Below are positions 6,147-7,784 of a stretch of 7,784 nt of DNA, piece after piece. Source of the DNA: Planctomycetaceae bacterium (GTDB lineage: Bacteria > Planctomycetota > Planctomycetia > Pirellulales > UBA1268); NCBI GenBank assembly GCA_030616935.1, contig JAUWWJ010000063.1, positions 1 to 7,784 on the forward strand, written 5' to 3'. How positions within the stretch are numbered: position 1 is the first letter of the stretch; each line of letters opens with the position of its first letter. Position numbers and translations under genes: made by a program. The notes beneath the pieces are model-generated. The model saw only the letters and a program-made list of their open reading frames with translations. It made no database searches and was not told where the DNA came from.

Positions 6147-6152
6147 TGATCA

Positions 6153-6617
6153 ATGCACTATTGGCTGATAAAAAGTGAACCAACAACTTTCTCTATTCAT
6201 GATCTTGCGCGTTCGAAAAATAAGACGACTTGCTGGGAAGGTGTTCGCAATTACCAAGCCCGTAACTTTCTACGAGCAATGAAAGAGGGTGACCGGGCTA
6301 TTTTTTACCACTCAAATGCAAAACCTCCAGCCGCTGTTGGCATTGTTGAAGTCATAAAAGAGGCTTATCCAGATCATTTTGCTTGGAAGGAAGGACACAA
6401 GTATCAAGATGCAAAAGCTTCTCCTGAAAAACCAATTTGGAGCATGGTCGATGTGAAACTTGTTCAGATCTTCTCCCAAGAAATCTCGCTCGAACAATTA
6501 CGTGGTGTAAAGGCTCTCGAAGGCCTCGAATTGCTGCGTCGTGGCAGTAGGCTTTCAGTTCATCCTGTTACAGCTGCTCACTTCAAAGTGTTTGAACGAC
6601 TTGCCAAACAAAAGTAA
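6153..6617 (+). CDS. EVE domain-containing protein
   Basis: The 154 residues are one EVE domain, the usual length for stand-alone bacterial members. Signature segments are WLIKSEP (4-10), WEGVRNYQARNF (28-39), GDRAIFYHSN (46-55), PPAAVGIVEVIKEAYPD (58-74), a central W96 region, and RLSVHPVT (133-140). The EVE fold belongs to the PUA-like group; relatives such as human THYN1 and YTH domains bind nucleic acid or modified bases through an aromatic pocket. The exact bacterial ligand is generally unknown. No signal peptide is present, so it is cytoplasmic. The strong ribosome binding site makes the start secure. It ends 10 bases before the bioF-like start, so the two are probably co-transcribed, an unexpected pairing by function. 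Confidence 0.92.
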   Translation: MHYWLIKSEPTTFSIHDLARSKNKTTCWEGVRNYQARNFLRAMKEGDRAIFYHSNAKPPAAVGIVEVIKEAYPDHFAWKEGHKYQDAKASPEKPIWSMVDVKLVQIFSQEISLEQLRGVKALEGLELLRRGSRLSVHPVTAAHFKVFERLAKQK

Positions 6618-6627
6618 AACCAGTTCT

Positions 6628-7784
6628 ATGTCATGCCAGCATGAATCATCTCAACGAACAGTGGCACCAGTACGTAAGCCTCTGCTAGAAAGCCTCCATT
6701 GGCTTGAAGAGGATTTAGGTGCCATCAAATCCGATGACCTCTTCAGACCGGTTCGAATACGATTAGGTCGACAAACTGGCACCGTCACGCTGAACGATCT
6801 TGAACTTATTAATTTTGGATCCAATGACTACCTTGGCTATGCTGGAGACTCCCGTCTTATAAAAGCTTCTGCAAAGGGGGCCTGTTCTGAAGGTGCTGGT
6901 GCCGGAGCCAGTCCACTCGTGAGCGGTCATTCTGCTCTTCATGAATCTCTCGGAAAGAGTCTTTCCTCGCTCTTGGATACCGAAGAGTCGCTCATCTTTC
7001 CAAGTGGTTATGCTGCAAATACGTCAACAATTGCATGTCTCACTGGTCCTCATGATCTGATCGTGAGCGATGCACATAACCATGCAAGCATTATCGATGG
7101 TTGCCGACTTTCTGGGGCGAATGTTCAGATCTATCCACACCGTGATGTCACAGTAGCTGCCAGCCTTCTTAGAAGTATTCCCGCAAGACGACGGCTCATA
7201 GTGACTGACAGCCTTTTTTCTATGGATGGCACGATCGCGCCTTTGGCTGACATGGTTCAACTTGCACATGACACCAAAAGCATGCTCCTCGTTGATGAAG
7301 CACATGCCACCGGCCTTTTTGGCACTCACGGTAGTGGACTTATTGAGGACGCTGGCATTGCTTCCTCTGTCGCTGTACGCGTTGGGACCCTCTCCAAAGC
7401 TCTTGGAGGTTCAGGTGGGTTTGTCTCTGGACACCGTACTCTTATTGACTACTTGAGGCATCGGGCCCGCAGTTGGATGTTTTCCACTGCTCATCCACCA
7501 GCATCTGCCGCAGTCGCAATAGAAGCAATCAAGCTGCTCTCTGAAGAACCTTTTCGTCGAAAAAAACTTACAGAGAGTGCTGCTCTGTTTCGGCAGAAGC
7601 TCTCGTCTCACGGAGTCAATATTGGTGATGCAGAGGCGCATATTGTGCCTGTTTTTGTCAGAACACCACAGCGAGCTGTTCAAATAGCTGCATCACTTGC
7701 CAGTGATGGGTTTTTTGTACCCGCAATTCGCCCTCCTAGTGTTCCGACGGGCTCAAGTCTTCTACGGGTAAGCCTGTCCTATAG
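6628..7784 (+). CDS. bioF: 8-amino-7-oxononanoate synthase-like enzyme (BioF), 3' partial
   Basis: An open frame from ATG 6628 runs off the right edge with 385 residues visible. It is a PLP-dependent alpha-oxoamine synthase; BioF condenses L-alanine with a pimeloyl thioester to 8-amino-7-oxononanoate, releasing CO2, in biotin synthesis. Visible motifs: NFGSNDYLGYA (62-72), GAGASPLVSGHSALHESL (91-108), FPSGYAAN (124-131), SDAHNHASIIDG (147-158; His152 stacks on PLP), DSLFSMDGTIAPL (194-206), LLVDEAHATGLFG (220-232; Asp223, His226), TLSKALGGSGGFVSG (254-268; Lys257 is the PLP Schiff-base lysine) and STAHPP (286-291). The visible end RPPSVPTGSSLLRVSLSY matches the last conserved block, so probably only about 10-30 residues are missing. 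An N-terminal tail of about 35 residues precedes the first conserved helix; ATGs at 6633 and 6641 are out of frame. No Shine-Dalgarno is visible. KBL or another oxoamine synthase is the alternative, but the SNDYLG and LVSGH pattern favours BioF. Confidence 0.88.
   Translation, partial: MSCQHESSQRTVAPVRKPLLESLHWLEEDLGAIKSDDLFRPVRIRLGRQTGTVTLNDLELINFGSNDYLGYAGDSRLIKASAKGACSEGAGAGASPLVSGHSALHESLGKSLSSLLDTEESLIFPSGYAANTSTIACLTGPHDLIVSDAHNHASIIDGCRLSGANVQIYPHRDVTVAASLLRSIPARRRLIVTDSLFSMDGTIAPLADMVQLAHDTKSMLLVDEAHATGLFGTHGSGLIEDAGIASSVAVRVGTLSKALGGSGGFVSGHRTLIDYLRHRARSWMFSTAHPPASAAVAIEAIKLLSEEPFRRKKLTESAALFRQKLSSHGVNIGDAEAHIVPVFVRTPQRAVQIAASLASDGFFVPAIRPPSVPTGSSLLRVSLSY

Larger units (their letters stand above)
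5856..6152. other. 297-base intergenic region before the EVE gene
   Basis: No convincing gene lies here. It holds the hairpin at 5868-5886, a dyad TTGTAT/ATACAA (5962-5967 and 5978-5983, operator-like), a 9-bp inverted repeat GATTCATTC/GAATGAATC (6010-6018 and 6062-6070, 43 bases apart) and a hairpin at 6089-6122. A weak sigma70-like pair, TTGTCT (6073-6078) and TATTCT (6097-6102), 18-base spacer, each 4/6 to consensus, could start the EVE transcript about 43 bases before its ATG. A 40-codon frame is described separately. No tRNA or known riboswitch was recognised. Confidence 0.4.

Noticed and set aside
1..7784. CRISPR array, tRNA, rRNA, insertion sequence, integrase or phage genes
   Set aside because: No spaced direct repeats, cloverleaf, rRNA segments, transposase motifs or terminal inverted repeats were seen on reading the sequence.

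Overview
The window looks like chromosomal DNA of a planctomycete (Pirellulales or Planctomycetales-like), of moderate G+C. The main signs are three protein types I recognise from that phylum: a lipoprotein with the NMECCFGPGA core (DUF3299-like), a secreted protein whose mature end starts CPFC, and a TolC-type lipoprotein with a conserved EGPWPGKAYFDA segment and a long Pro/Ala-rich tail. Weak or absent Shine-Dalgarno sequences before most starts also fit. This is recognition from memory; no search was run.

Layout. Positions 1-1748 (+) hold a two-gene unit: the 3' part of a DUF3299-like lipoprotein gene overlaps by 4 bases (ATGA) the gene for a secreted CPFC protein. That unit converges on a minus-strand block, 5443-1816, read as apbE-like flavin transferase, then a candidate 62-residue ORF, then a tolC-like outer-membrane gene. 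The 67-base convergent gap contains an 8-bp hairpin. From a divergent intergenic region (5444-5660) a small zinc-ribbon gene reads rightwards (5661-5855). It is followed by 297 bases without a convincing gene but with several inverted repeats, one of them shaped like a minus-strand intrinsic terminator. An EVE-domain gene (6153-6617) and a bioF-like gene (6628 to the right edge, 3' end missing) then form a probable operon with a 10-base gap.

How the parts may work together. The left pair and the tolC-like gene all encode envelope proteins. ApbE family members attach FMN covalently to partner proteins, but no obvious flavoprotein partner lies in the window. BioF makes the first biotin-specific intermediate. 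The EVE protein is a PUA-like nucleic-acid-binding domain with no evident link to biotin. I see no tRNA, rRNA, CRISPR array, insertion sequence, phage gene or recognisable defence cassette. The region reads as ordinary planctomycete core or lineage-specific chromosome with a few uncharacterised small genes.
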